A DNA stretch of 64,000 bases from Hydrogenophaga sp. PAMC20947 (lineage in GTDB: Bacteria > Pseudomonadota > Gammaproteobacteria > Burkholderiales > Burkholderiaceae_C): positions 4,154,001-4,218,000 of the forward strand of contig NZ_CP039252.1 in assembly GCF_004795855.1 (NCBI RefSeq). Reading direction: 5' to 3'. Below are positions 39,401 through 46,299 of this stretch, piece by piece (position 1 is the stretch's first letter; the number at the start of each line of letters is the position of its first letter). The notes beneath the pieces were generated by a model. It searched no databases, was not told where the DNA came from, and was given only the letters and a program-made list of their open reading frames with translations. Position numbers and translations under genes: made by a program.

Positions 39401-42400
39401 GACGGTGAGCTCCACTTCGCCCGCCTGTCCGAGGCGAGCGGTGCAGTGCAGCAGCCCATTGGCGTCGCTGCTGCCCGAGCAAACCGTGCCCAGGTCTTCT
39501 GTCTGGGCCTGGTTGTCGTAGGTGTAGAAACCCCCCACCATGCGCTTGCGTGTGGTGGTGAAGGTGCGCGACTGGGCGCGAACGCTGAGCTTCACGCCGC
39601 GCTGGGGTTTGCCCTCAAGGTTCAGCGCCAGTGCGGTGAGCGCCACGTCCTTGCCGGTGGCGATCCAGTCGTCGGCCTGGATGCCGGCCACCACCGCTGC
39701 CGGCCAGATCGTGCCGACCTGGCGCAGCGTCTGCACCTCGCCATTGGGGTCGGCGTAACTCGCTTCGATCACCAGCTCGCGGGGGCGTGCGCTGGCCGGC
39801 AGGCGGTCGATCACGGTCTTGCCCTGGCCCTGGGCCCCGAGCTTCAGCGGCAGCTTGTCGGCCACGACCTTGGGTGCGTCGCTGTCACTGTTGTCGGTGG
39901 CACCGAAGTCACCTTCTTCGCTGTCGTCGTCTCCGCCCGATGCGCCGTCTGGCGTGTCGCTCGGGCGAGGCGGGTAAAAGCTGAAGCCCTCGTGGGCATC
40001 AAAACGCAGCAACTTGTTGCGCAGCAAGGCCGAGACATGGGTGGCCAGACCCGCGGCCGGGCCACCAGCCAGGTAGCTCACCTGCAAGCTGACCGGTACA
40101 GCGGTCACCGCGATCAAGGGTTTTTTGTCGTTGGTGGTCAGGCTGCCCTCGAACACCGGCAGGCGGAATTCCTCGACCCGGAAGCTGCCGCTGTCGTAGC
40201 CTTGCCCCTTGGGCCCGGTCGTTTCCAGCGCAATGCGGTACAGACCCAGCTTGGCTGCCGGGGGCACCTGCCATTCGCTGGTCGCCACCTGCCCGCCGCT
40301 GCGGGTCTTGCGCCACACCAGGGGCAGCTTCACTTCTTGTCCGCTGCCCTGGTGTGTGATCACCAGTTGCTGTGGCATCGCTGGCGGCAATGTGAGACCG
40401 GTGCGCGTTTCCACGCGCACCAGGTGTTTCATCGACACCTTTTCGCCGGCGCGCAACAGCGTGCGGTCAAGCACGGTGTGCACCCGTTGATCGGGCTCGG
40501 CGCTGTCGCTGGTGGGCAGGTTGAAGCGCCAGGATTCAATGCCCTTGTCCCAATGGCTCCAGACGAAGGCCAGATCGGCGACGCCATCGACCCCCTGGGC
40601 CCGTGCGCTCACGAAATAGGCGTTGTTGCCATCGTTCACGCCGTCGCAGCGCGGGGCTTCGGGCAAGGGTTTGTCGAAGCGCGCGATGCCCTGGGAATCG
40701 GTGGTGGCGCTGGCCAGGGTCTTGCCCTGGCAGGTCGAGATGCGCACCTGTGCACCGCCCACAGGCCGACCCTTGTCCAGCGTGGTGACCCAGACCAGAG
40801 CGTTGTCCCGCCCGCGTTTGAAGTGCACCCCCAGGTTGGTGACCAGGGCCGACGTGCGCACGTACATCGTGCGGTTCGCGCCACGCTCGGGGTTCAACAG
40901 GGCCGCGCCCAGCTGGGGCGATGCGATTTCCAGCACATGGAAGCCGGGGGGCAAGGGAATGCCCACCACCTCGAAGGGCCGGGGGTCTGCGGCATCGGCC
41001 CTTGGCAGCTGGAGCTGGCGGGCGGGCGCCAGGCCGTGGAGCAGGGACAGGCTGCGTGTCTCCACCCAATGTTTGCTTTCGTCGCCCAGGGCAGGAGGCA
41101 CCGGCGTGCGGGACTCGGCTTGGGCTTCCTTGCGCCCGATGGAGCCGCGCTCAAAACGCTCCAGTCGACCCAACCACGCGATGATGTCGGCGTCGGCCTT
41201 CAAGGCCAGCGCGCTCACTTGCCCGACCGGCAAGCCCTGGATCTGAAGGGCCGCTTCGACGTTGCGCACCGTCACCGGCAGCAGCGCCTGCCCGTCGGGC
41301 TCGGCCAGCCGCTCGATCACGCCAAACGGTGAGGCCGCGAATTTCGCCAGGGGCGGCATCGGGCCGGTGGCCACGTCGAGCGGGAAGGATGGTGCGTTGT
41401 CGGCGGTACGCTCGGCATCGTCCACAAAACCGCCGGGCAACATGATCCGGTAGCGGGCGTTTTCCGGGAAAGGCGGTCGAAACTGCACGCCGCTCACATG
41501 GCTCTGGCCTTTGTCGTCCTCGTCGATCTGCGCCGGGGTTGTTGCGCCGCCGTCTTGTGAGGCCAGGCGAATGGCCAACGCCCGCTCACGGGCCACCGGC
41601 GCACTGAAGCTCAGCGTCATGGGGCGCAGGGGCAGACAGGCGGCCTGTGCATTTTCACGCTGGCAAGAGAACTCCAGCGAAAACGGCTCGCGCACGCCGT
41701 AGTTATTGACCTGAGGCTGGCGGCTCTTGACGCCGTTGGGCGTGCTGATGCCGGCGCCCAGCACCAGCTTGACCGGGGCCGAAGCCGACAGCCGCCGTCC
41801 ACAATCCAGCACCGCGAGGTCCGGTGTTTCGCTTTCTGGCTTGGCGGCGATGCCCCGCGCTTTGAGGGTCGCTGCGCGCGCTGCGCCGCCGACCCACTGC
41901 ACGGGCAGGCGCTCCCCGACGCCGTCGAGCTCACACCAGGACTGGGCGAGCAGGCTGGACCGGGTCACCTGACCAGCGAAGCGAACGACAAAATGCTGGT
42001 CTTCGGCGATGGTTGCACCGTCGCCCGGCCAGGTGCGTTGCACGACCGGCCCACCGGTGCCGAAGGCATAGGCAGTGCGGCCGGTGATGGCGAGGCCTTG
42101 GGGCGAACGGAAACCGGGGGCGGCCACGGAGGTGCAGCGGGTGCCCGCTGGCAAGGAATTCTCGAAATCAAACACCCACTGGCGTTCGCTGAGCCACCGG
42201 CCGCTGCCTTTGGCGACGGGCTGGCATTGCAGCTTCAGGGGTGCCGTGGCCTGGGGGTCGCCCAGCGGGACGGCCGGCTGGTCGAACTGCACCGACACTT
42301 GTTCAATCTTGGCGATCTCGCCTTGTGGCGAAAACTGGGTGATTTCCAGCGCCATGGCCGATGTCGCCAGCCAAGCGCCCAGCAGCAAAAGACCGGTGGA

Positions 42401-42427
42401 TCTCACCGGCCTGTGTTGTGTATTCAC
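36455..42427 (-). CDS. Bacterial alpha-2-macroglobulin with thioester motif
   Basis: Very large periplasmic protease-trapping protein of 1990 residues. The GTG at 42427 is preferred to an earlier ATG since AGGAGG lies seven bases upstream and a signal peptide follows directly (TGLLLLGAWLATSAMA). The body is a string of beta-sandwich MG domains. The thioester motif is present as FACLEQK with Cys1505 and is followed by the helical thioester domain; the C-terminus ends with the receptor-binding-like beta domain. Unlike E. coli YfhM there is no lipobox cysteine at the cleavage site, so the protein looks soluble in the periplasm. It is co-transcribed with pbpC. Confidence 0.93.
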   Translation of the reverse strand: MNTQHRPVRSTGLLLLGAWLATSAMALEITQFSPQGEIAKIEQVSVQFDQPAVPLGDPQATAPLKLQCQPVAKGSGRWLSERQWVFDFENSLPAGTRCTSVAAPGFRSPQGLAITGRTAYAFGTGGPVVQRTWPGDGATIAEDQHFVVRFAGQVTRSSLLAQSWCELDGVGERLPVQWVGGAARAATLKARGIAAKPESETPDLAVLDCGRRLSASAPVKLVLGAGISTPNGVKSRQPQVNNYGVREPFSLEFSCQRENAQAACLPLRPMTLSFSAPVARERALAIRLASQDGGATTPAQIDEDDKGQSHVSGVQFRPPFPENARYRIMLPGGFVDDAERTADNAPSFPLDVATGPMPPLAKFAASPFGVIERLAEPDGQALLPVTVRNVEAALQIQGLPVGQVSALALKADADIIAWLGRLERFERGSIGRKEAQAESRTPVPPALGDESKHWVETRSLSLLHGLAPARQLQLPRADAADPRPFEVVGIPLPPGFHVLEIASPQLGAALLNPERGANRTMYVRTSALVTNLGVHFKRGRDNALVWVTTLDKGRPVGGAQVRISTCQGKTLASATTDSQGIARFDKPLPEAPRCDGVNDGNNAYFVSARAQGVDGVADLAFVWSHWDKGIESWRFNLPTSDSAEPDQRVHTVLDRTLLRAGEKVSMKHLVRVETRTGLTLPPAMPQQLVITHQGSGQEVKLPLVWRKTRSGGQVATSEWQVPPAAKLGLYRIALETTGPKGQGYDSGSFRVEEFRLPVFEGSLTTNDKKPLIAVTAVPVSLQVSYLAGGPAAGLATHVSALLRNKLLRFDAHEGFSFYPPRPSDTPDGASGGDDDSEEGDFGATDNSDSDAPKVVADKLPLKLGAQGQGKTVIDRLPASARPRELVIEASYADPNGEVQTLRQVGTIWPAAVVAGIQADDWIATGKDVALTALALNLEGKPQRGVKLSVRAQSRTFTTTRKRMVGGFYTYDNQAQTEDLGTVCSGSSDANGLLHCTARLGQAGEVELTVTATDSDGRIHQSATSVYVTRQGDIWFGGQDHDRMDVIAEQKHLQPGDTARLQVRMPFRSATALVSIEREGVMETRVVQLSGQNPTIELQVGQDWGPNVYVSVLAVRGRIREVPWYSFFTWGFKAPRAWWTAFWYDGKEYIAPTALVDLSKPAYRLGVAELQVGVKAHEIAVTLTPDRTSYKVRETASVRVQATLPNGQPAAFAELTLAAVDQALLELSPNPSWQLLAAMFQRRSWGVQTSTAQMEIIGRRHYGRKAIPAGGGGGRSPTRELFDTLLTWQPSVVLDAQGQATVQVPLNDTLGRFEVVAIVEAGTSAFGTGRTALRTAQDLQLISGLPPLVREGDPFRAQFTLRNTTDKPMQLSVNARATGMETAPQSLELAAGESREIQWDVTAPVSLGQGRLQALLWEIEANDSASGASDSMKVSQRIVPAVPLAVQQATLVQLDGPLTWPVRAPAQAQSGADGALRGGLSMFLQPSLADGLPAVKAWFADYPFACLEQKASKATGLRDAALWKTLAEQLPTYLDTDGLANYFPPRDGEASQGSDTLTAHLLAVSHEMSGIDPTFTLPAVPLAAMQRGLTAFVEGRIERKFWSPRADLAVRKLAAIEALSRYRLARPSMLQSLAITPQSWPTHAVIDWLQILQRLPDAPQRADRLKEAQQTLRARLSQQGTRTSFSTERDDDWWWLMQNADVNAARLLLAVMDEPDWKVDMGRLASGLVGRQERGVWPTTTANLWGGLALEKFSARFESTPVQGKTVAKLGEATASVDWAQVKKVDAEQAPAMGAAPSPTQGWLNNHMALPWPKATAPSSLNVTQEGTGKPWLTVQSVAAVQRAQPLFSGYQVRKTITPLAQKVKGRYSRGDVLRITLDITASTDMTWVVVSDPVPGGASILGNGLGRDSVISTQGEQQRGNAWPAFEERSFEAYRSYYRYLPKGSLQVQYTLRLNNVGDFAVPPTRVEALYAPEVFGEAPNPRIRVEAAP

Positions 42428-42884
42428 GTTCCGCCTCCTGCGACCTGCCTCGAATTGGGCAAATTTCAAACCGCAATTGTGAATCAGTCGGGCAAGGGGG
42501 CCGGCCCGTTGTGCTGAAAACACCCCCTCTCACGGCTGTGGTCGATCGCCACACCCCAGGTGGCGTTTGAGTTACCCCTGCGCTGCTCCCCTTCCTCCGT
42601 GAGCGGGTGGCCCAATCCATGGGCTGGCGGCGTCAACGCTTTGAGGACAGTGGGGCTGCGTGCGTGCGGCCTGTCTTGACGTGGCGCCGGGGTGAACCTC
42701 TTGGCAGCGTGCGCGCCATTGCGTTGTGCCGCTCGGGCAGCGTCCGACCCTGGTGATTTGAGTTTGTGAAAATGGCACTCAAATACCCCTTGGGGTTTGA
42801 CCGAACGCAAAGACGTGCAGGGCATCTTGCGATCCAATGGCACCTGGATTCATTCACGTTCATTCCCAAAGCAGGAGGTAAGGC
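42428..42884. promoter_or_regulatory. Divergent promoter region with perfect 8-bp inverted repeat at 42756-42784
   Basis: The 457 bases between alpha-2-macroglobulin (minus) and the SQR-like gene (plus) hold no gene. ATTTGAGT at 42756-42763 and ACTCAAAT at 42777-42784 form a perfect inverted repeat with a 13-base spacer, about 100 bases upstream of the SQR-like start, a likely operator. A TTGACC -35-like box lies near 42797 without a good -10. AGGAGG precedes the SQR-like start codon. Confidence 0.45.
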
Positions 42885-44021
42885 ATGAACCCCGCCCAAC
42901 GCATCACCATCATCGGCGCCGGCTTCGGTGCACTCTCCAGTGTGCGGGAAATCCGCCAACGCGATCCAGACGTGGAGATCACGTTGATCGCGCCACGCGC
43001 CGAGCTGCACTACCTGCCCGGCATCATCTGGATTCCCAGTGGCCTGCGCACGCGCGAGCAACTGATCGTGCCGCTGGACAACTTTTTCCAGCGCATGAAG
43101 GTGCACCACGTGGCGGCCGAGGTGACCGGGCTGCGCAAGGGTGGGCGCGTGGTGGACACCACCACGGGCGAGGTGAGCAACGACGCCCTGGTGATCGCCA
43201 GCGGCGGACGCTTCATCAAGAAGCTGCCCGGCATCGAACACGCCATCACCCCCTGCGAAGGCATTGCCGCCGCCGAGAAGATCCGCGACCGGCTGCGCGC
43301 CATGACCGGCGGCACGATTGCGGTGGGCTTTGGGGGCAATCCCAACGAACCCAGTGCGGTGCGCGGTGGGCCGATGTTTGAATTCCTGTTCGGCATCGAC
43401 GCGCAGCTGAAGCGCGAACGCCGCCGCGACAAATTCGACATCGTTTTCTTCAATCCCTCCAAGGAGCCCGGTGCCCGGCTCGGCCCCAAAGCGGTGAAGC
43501 ACCTGCTGGCGCAAATGGCCAGGCGCGGCATCCGCACCCATCTGGGTCACAAGATGAAGCGCTTCGATGCCGATCGGGTGGTCACCGAAGGCGGCGAGTT
43601 TCCGGCCGATCTCATTCTTTTCATGCCCGGCATGACGGGCAACGCCTGGTTCGATCAGACCGAGCTGGCGCGGTCCCCTGGGGGCTTGCTGCAGGCCGAT
43701 GCGCAATGCCGGGTGGTGGGCAGCGAGCATGTGTACGTGGTGGGCGATTCAGGCAGTTTCCCCGGTCCCGCCTGGATGCCCAAGCAGGCACACATGGCCG
43801 ACCTTCAGGCCGCCGCCGCGGCTGAAAACGTGCTGATGGGTCTGCGCGGTGAGACGCCCCATGCCACGTTCAAGGTCGAGCTCATCTGCATCATCGACGC
43901 CATCGACCACGGCACGCTGGTGTTTCGCAATGAGCAGCGCCAGATTGTCCTGCCCTCGACGCGCTTGTTCCACTGGGCCAAGCGCTACTTCGAGGGTGTT
44001 TACCTGAAGAAATACCGATGA
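42885..44021 (+). CDS. Sulfide:quinone oxidoreductase-like FAD flavoprotein
   Basis: Pyridine-nucleotide-disulfide-type flavoprotein, 378 residues. Seen: the FAD motif ITIIGAGFGALSSVREIR, the LHYLPGIIWIPSG loop typical of SQR-like proteins, a second strand TGGTIAVGFGGNP, and VYVVGDSGSFPGPAWMPKQAHM, the C-terminal FAD/quinone motif. Compared with the three cysteines of Aquifex SQR (124, 156, 347), Cys124 and a counterpart of Cys347 (Cys335, in ICIIDAIDHG) are present, but the position near 156 has no cysteine (PSAVRGGPMFEF). It may oxidise sulfide, a persulfide or another donor with the quinone pool. It overlaps the truncated haemoglobin gene by four bases. Confidence 0.85.
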   Translation: MNPAQRITIIGAGFGALSSVREIRQRDPDVEITLIAPRAELHYLPGIIWIPSGLRTREQLIVPLDNFFQRMKVHHVAAEVTGLRKGGRVVDTTTGEVSNDALVIASGGRFIKKLPGIEHAITPCEGIAAAEKIRDRLRAMTGGTIAVGFGGNPNEPSAVRGGPMFEFLFGIDAQLKRERRRDKFDIVFFNPSKEPGARLGPKAVKHLLAQMARRGIRTHLGHKMKRFDADRVVTEGGEFPADLILFMPGMTGNAWFDQTELARSPGGLLQADAQCRVVGSEHVYVVGDSGSFPGPAWMPKQAHMADLQAAAAAENVLMGLRGETPHATFKVELICIIDAIDHGTLVFRNEQRQIVLPSTRLFHWAKRYFEGVYLKKYR

Positions 44022-44476
44022 ACGACACCCCTTCCAACCCATCCCCAGTCAACGACAGCGCGACCACGATTTACGCCGCCCTGGGCGGTGCCGATGGCAT
44101 TCACAAGCTGGTGGACCGTTTTTACGGGCTGATGGACGAACTGCCCGAGGCCTACACGGTGCGCCAGATCCACCCCGAGAGCCTCAAAGGCAGTGCCGAG
44201 AGCCTGTTTGAATACCTGTCAGGCTGGTTCGGCGGGCCCCAGCTCTACACCGCCAAGAAGGGCCACCCCCGCTTGCGCATGCGCCACGCGCCCTACGCGG
44301 TGGGGCCGGTCGAGCGCAACGAATGGTTGCTGTGCATGACCCAGGCATTGACCGAACAGGTGGCCGATCTGCCCCTGCGTGAGGCCCTGATTGACCGCTT
44401 CACCCAAATGGCGGATCACATGGTCAACACCGCGGCAGGCGCCCAGGGCTGCAGCCACGCGGTGCAGCGTGCCTGA
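44018..44476 (+). CDS. Group II truncated haemoglobin
   Basis: Two-over-two haem globin, 152 residues with a polar 20-residue leader. Seen: YAALGGADGIHKLVDRFYGLM, WFGGPQLYTAKKGHPRLRMRH with the proximal His in the GHPxLRxRH helix, and VGPVERNEWLLCMTQAL with the distal Trp of group II. Members bind oxygen, NO or sulfide and work in detoxification or electron transfer. The ATGA overlap with the SQR-like flavoprotein suggests the two make a functional pair, for example a reductase and its haem partner; that is inference. Confidence 0.93.
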   Translation: MNDTPSNPSPVNDSATTIYAALGGADGIHKLVDRFYGLMDELPEAYTVRQIHPESLKGSAESLFEYLSGWFGGPQLYTAKKGHPRLRMRHAPYAVGPVERNEWLLCMTQALTEQVADLPLREALIDRFTQMADHMVNTAAGAQGCSHAVQRA

Positions 44477-44513
44477 TATCCATTCAAATGCCATTCAACG
44501 CCAGGAGATATTC

Positions 44514-44975
44514 ATGGACGCTTTTCAAGACCACTATCCCGAGAACGTGTCGCACTGTTACGGCTGCGGCAGCCTCAACACACACGGCCACCAGATCAAG
44601 ACTGTCTGGGACGGCGACGAAACCGTGACCCGGTTTCAGCCCGAGCCGTTCCATACCGCGGTGCCGGGATTCACCTACGGCGGGCTGATTGCCTCACTCA
44701 TCGACTGCCACAGCACCGGAACCGCGGCGGCGGCGATGTACCGGCAAGCCGGACGCGGCATGGACTCGCTGCCCGCGTTTCGCTTCGTCACGGGTTCGTT
44801 GCACGTGGATTTCCTCAAGCCCACGCCGCTCACCACCCTGGAAATCCGGGGCACGGTGAAAGAAATCAAAGGCCGCAAAGTGGTGGTCTCGACGACGGTG
44901 TTTGCCGATGGTGTGGCGACCGCACGGGGCGAAGTGGTGGCGGTGCAGATGCCCGAGAGCTTCGGACAGTCCTGA
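44514..44975 (+). CDS. PaaI/THEM4-type hotdog thioesterase
   Basis: Small acyl-CoA thioesterase-like protein of 153 residues with one hotdog domain. Seen: HCYGCGSLNTHGHQIKT (CxxCG..N..G start of this branch), GFTYGGLIASLIDCHSTGTA with the central helix and its Asp, and FVTGSLHVDFLKPTPL on the dimer strand. AGGAG lies upstream of the ATG at 44514. It is 38 bases after the haemoglobin gene and ends at a strong terminator, so the three genes form one unit. Confidence 0.88.
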   Translation: MDAFQDHYPENVSHCYGCGSLNTHGHQIKTVWDGDETVTRFQPEPFHTAVPGFTYGGLIASLIDCHSTGTAAAAMYRQAGRGMDSLPAFRFVTGSLHVDFLKPTPLTTLEIRGTVKEIKGRKVVVSTTVFADGVATARGEVVAVQMPESFGQS

Positions 44976-44979
44976 GCAA

Positions 44980-45008
44980 AAAAACGGCACCACAAGGGTG
45001 CCGTTTTT
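44980..45008. terminator. Bidirectional rho-independent terminator
   Basis: AAAAACGGCACC, a 5-base loop and GGTGCCGTTTTT form a perfect 12-bp stem between the thioesterase gene (plus) and the DsrE-like gene (minus). A and T tracts flank both sides. Confidence 0.93.
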
Positions 45009-45024
45009 CATCGGTTGGAAGGAC

Positions 45025-45438
45025 TCAAAAAGCCAGTGTATGCATGCCCGGCTTGATCAGGTGCGCCGCCACATCGGCTGGCTTGGCCGGCGTCACGCCG
45101 TCAATCAGGTCGGTGGGTTTATGGCCGGTGTTGGGCAGGTACAAAGCGCAGACTTCCACCTTTGCGCCGGCCTTGATCAGCCCTTGCAGCATCTGCTGGG
45201 GGGTCACATCTTTGGGTTTGAGTTTGGGCAGTTCCTGGCCGGTCACGGCGATATCGGCGGCTTTGTCGCAGAGCAACACGCGCACATTGGCCTTCTGTTC
45301 CAGGGCCTGCCCGGCGAGCACCAAGCCTGCGCCTTGCGCCATGGCGTTGCCGCTGTGGATGTTGACGAAGAGCTCTTCAGCGTGCACAACGCCCACAGAC
45401 AGCAGGGTGGCGGCGCTCAGCGCGATCAGACGTTTCAT
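45025..45438 (-). CDS. Periplasmic DsrE/YchN-like protein
   Basis: The 137-residue protein starts at 45438 (AAGGAG nine bases upstream) with a Sec signal peptide MKRLIALSAATLLSVGVVHA. The mature part has the alternating strand-helix pattern of the DsrE/DsrF fold: LFVNIHSGNAMAQGAGLVLA, then VRVLLCDKAADIAV with one Cys and AGAKVEVCALYLPNTG with a second. DsrE relatives carry sulfur on a cysteine, so a periplasmic sulfur-relay role next to the SQR-like and persulfide-dioxygenase genes is possible but unproven. Family membership is by pattern, not certain. Confidence 0.72.
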   Translation of the reverse strand: MKRLIALSAATLLSVGVVHAEELFVNIHSGNAMAQGAGLVLAGQALEQKANVRVLLCDKAADIAVTGQELPKLKPKDVTPQQMLQGLIKAGAKVEVCALYLPNTGHKPTDLIDGVTPAKPADVAAHLIKPGMHTLAF

Positions 45439-45471
45439 ACAGATGACTCCTTGAATGTGTGAAGGGAAAAA

Positions 45472-45491
45472 GACCGGTTGCATGACCGGTT
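45472..45491. promoter_or_regulatory. Direct repeat GACCGGTT x2 upstream of the DsrE-like gene
   Basis: GACCGGTT occurs at 45472-45479 and 45484-45491, 12 bases apart (about one helix turn), each with the 6-bp palindrome ACCGGT. It lies about 35-55 bases before the start of the DsrE-like gene, a plausible operator. Confidence 0.35.
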
Positions 45492-45573
45492 CAGTCCATT
45501 CTTCATATACTCCGCGTGGTATCCATGAGAAAACGCAAACCTCTCTAAAATTCATGGCATTGAAAGGCACAAC

Positions 45574-46293
45574 ATGAACACAACTCCATCCGGTCCCGAT
45601 CAATGGCCCCAGGTGCCCGATGAGCTCGATGTGCTGGCGGAACTGGTGCCGCTGCAGGCGCAGGCCATCATCGAGCTGGGCTGTGGCGCTGCCCGCCTGG
45701 CACGGGGCTTGTTGATGCGTTGGCCCCAGTGCACAGTCACGGGGTTGGAAGTTGACTCGGTGCAGCACGCCAAGAACCTGGCGAGCCCGCAAGACGGGTT
45801 GAGTTTTGTGGCCGCGGGTGCGCAGGCTGTGCCGTTTCCCGATGCGTCGTTTGACTTGGCGCTGATGCTGAAGTCGTTGCACCATGTGCCCATGGCTGAC
45901 ATGGATCAGGCGCTGGGCGAAGTGGCTCGGGTGCTGCGGCCGGGTGGGTTCCTGTATGTGTCCGAACCTGTCTACGGCGGCGCGTTCAACGAATTGGCGC
46001 GTCTGTACAACGATGAGGCCGTGGTGCGCCCTGCGGCACAGGCTGCGTTGGACCGGGTGCTGGCTAGCGGGCAATCATGGGAGGCGGTGGCGGAACGGCG
46101 CTTTGCACAGACCGCCCATTTCGCCAGCTTCGAGGACTTTGCCCAGCGCATGATGTATCCGAGCTTTGCCGACCACAAGGTCGACCAAACCTTGCTGGAC
46201 CGGGTCCGCGTGGCTTTCGAGCCGCACTGTGGCGAGCAGGGCGCCAACTTCATGCGGCCCATGCACGTGCGGTTGCTGCGCCGAAAGGCCTGA
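45574..46293 (+). CDS. Class I SAM-dependent methyltransferase
   Basis: Predicted methyltransferase of 239 residues in the UbiE/Methyltransf_11 style. Seen: motif I IIELGCGAARLARGLLMRWP, the acidic residue in VTGLEVDSVQ, motif II SFDLALMLKSLHHVP and motif III LRPGGFLYVSEPV, followed by a helical cap. A -10-like TAAAAT lies at 45546-45551. The substrate is unknown. It is divergent from the DsrE-like gene (135 bases between) and converges with the SulP gene after only six bases. Confidence 0.87.
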   Translation: MNTTPSGPDQWPQVPDELDVLAELVPLQAQAIIELGCGAARLARGLLMRWPQCTVTGLEVDSVQHAKNLASPQDGLSFVAAGAQAVPFPDASFDLALMLKSLHHVPMADMDQALGEVARVLRPGGFLYVSEPVYGGAFNELARLYNDEAVVRPAAQAALDRVLASGQSWEAVAERRFAQTAHFASFEDFAQRMMYPSFADHKVDQTLLDRVRVAFEPHCGEQGANFMRPMHVRLLRRKA

Positions 46294-46299
46294 CCGATT

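Noticed and set aside
38729..41332. 867-codon plus-strand frame opposite the alpha-2-macroglobulin gene
   Set aside because: No family features, His/Gly/Arg-rich as in antisense shadows; the minus strand encodes a complete A2M with CLEQ.
45510..45540. Loose dyad TTCATATAC/GGTATCCATGA between the DsrE-like and methyltransferase genes
   Set aside because: Arms need gaps to pair, so it is weaker than chance-level criteria for an operator.
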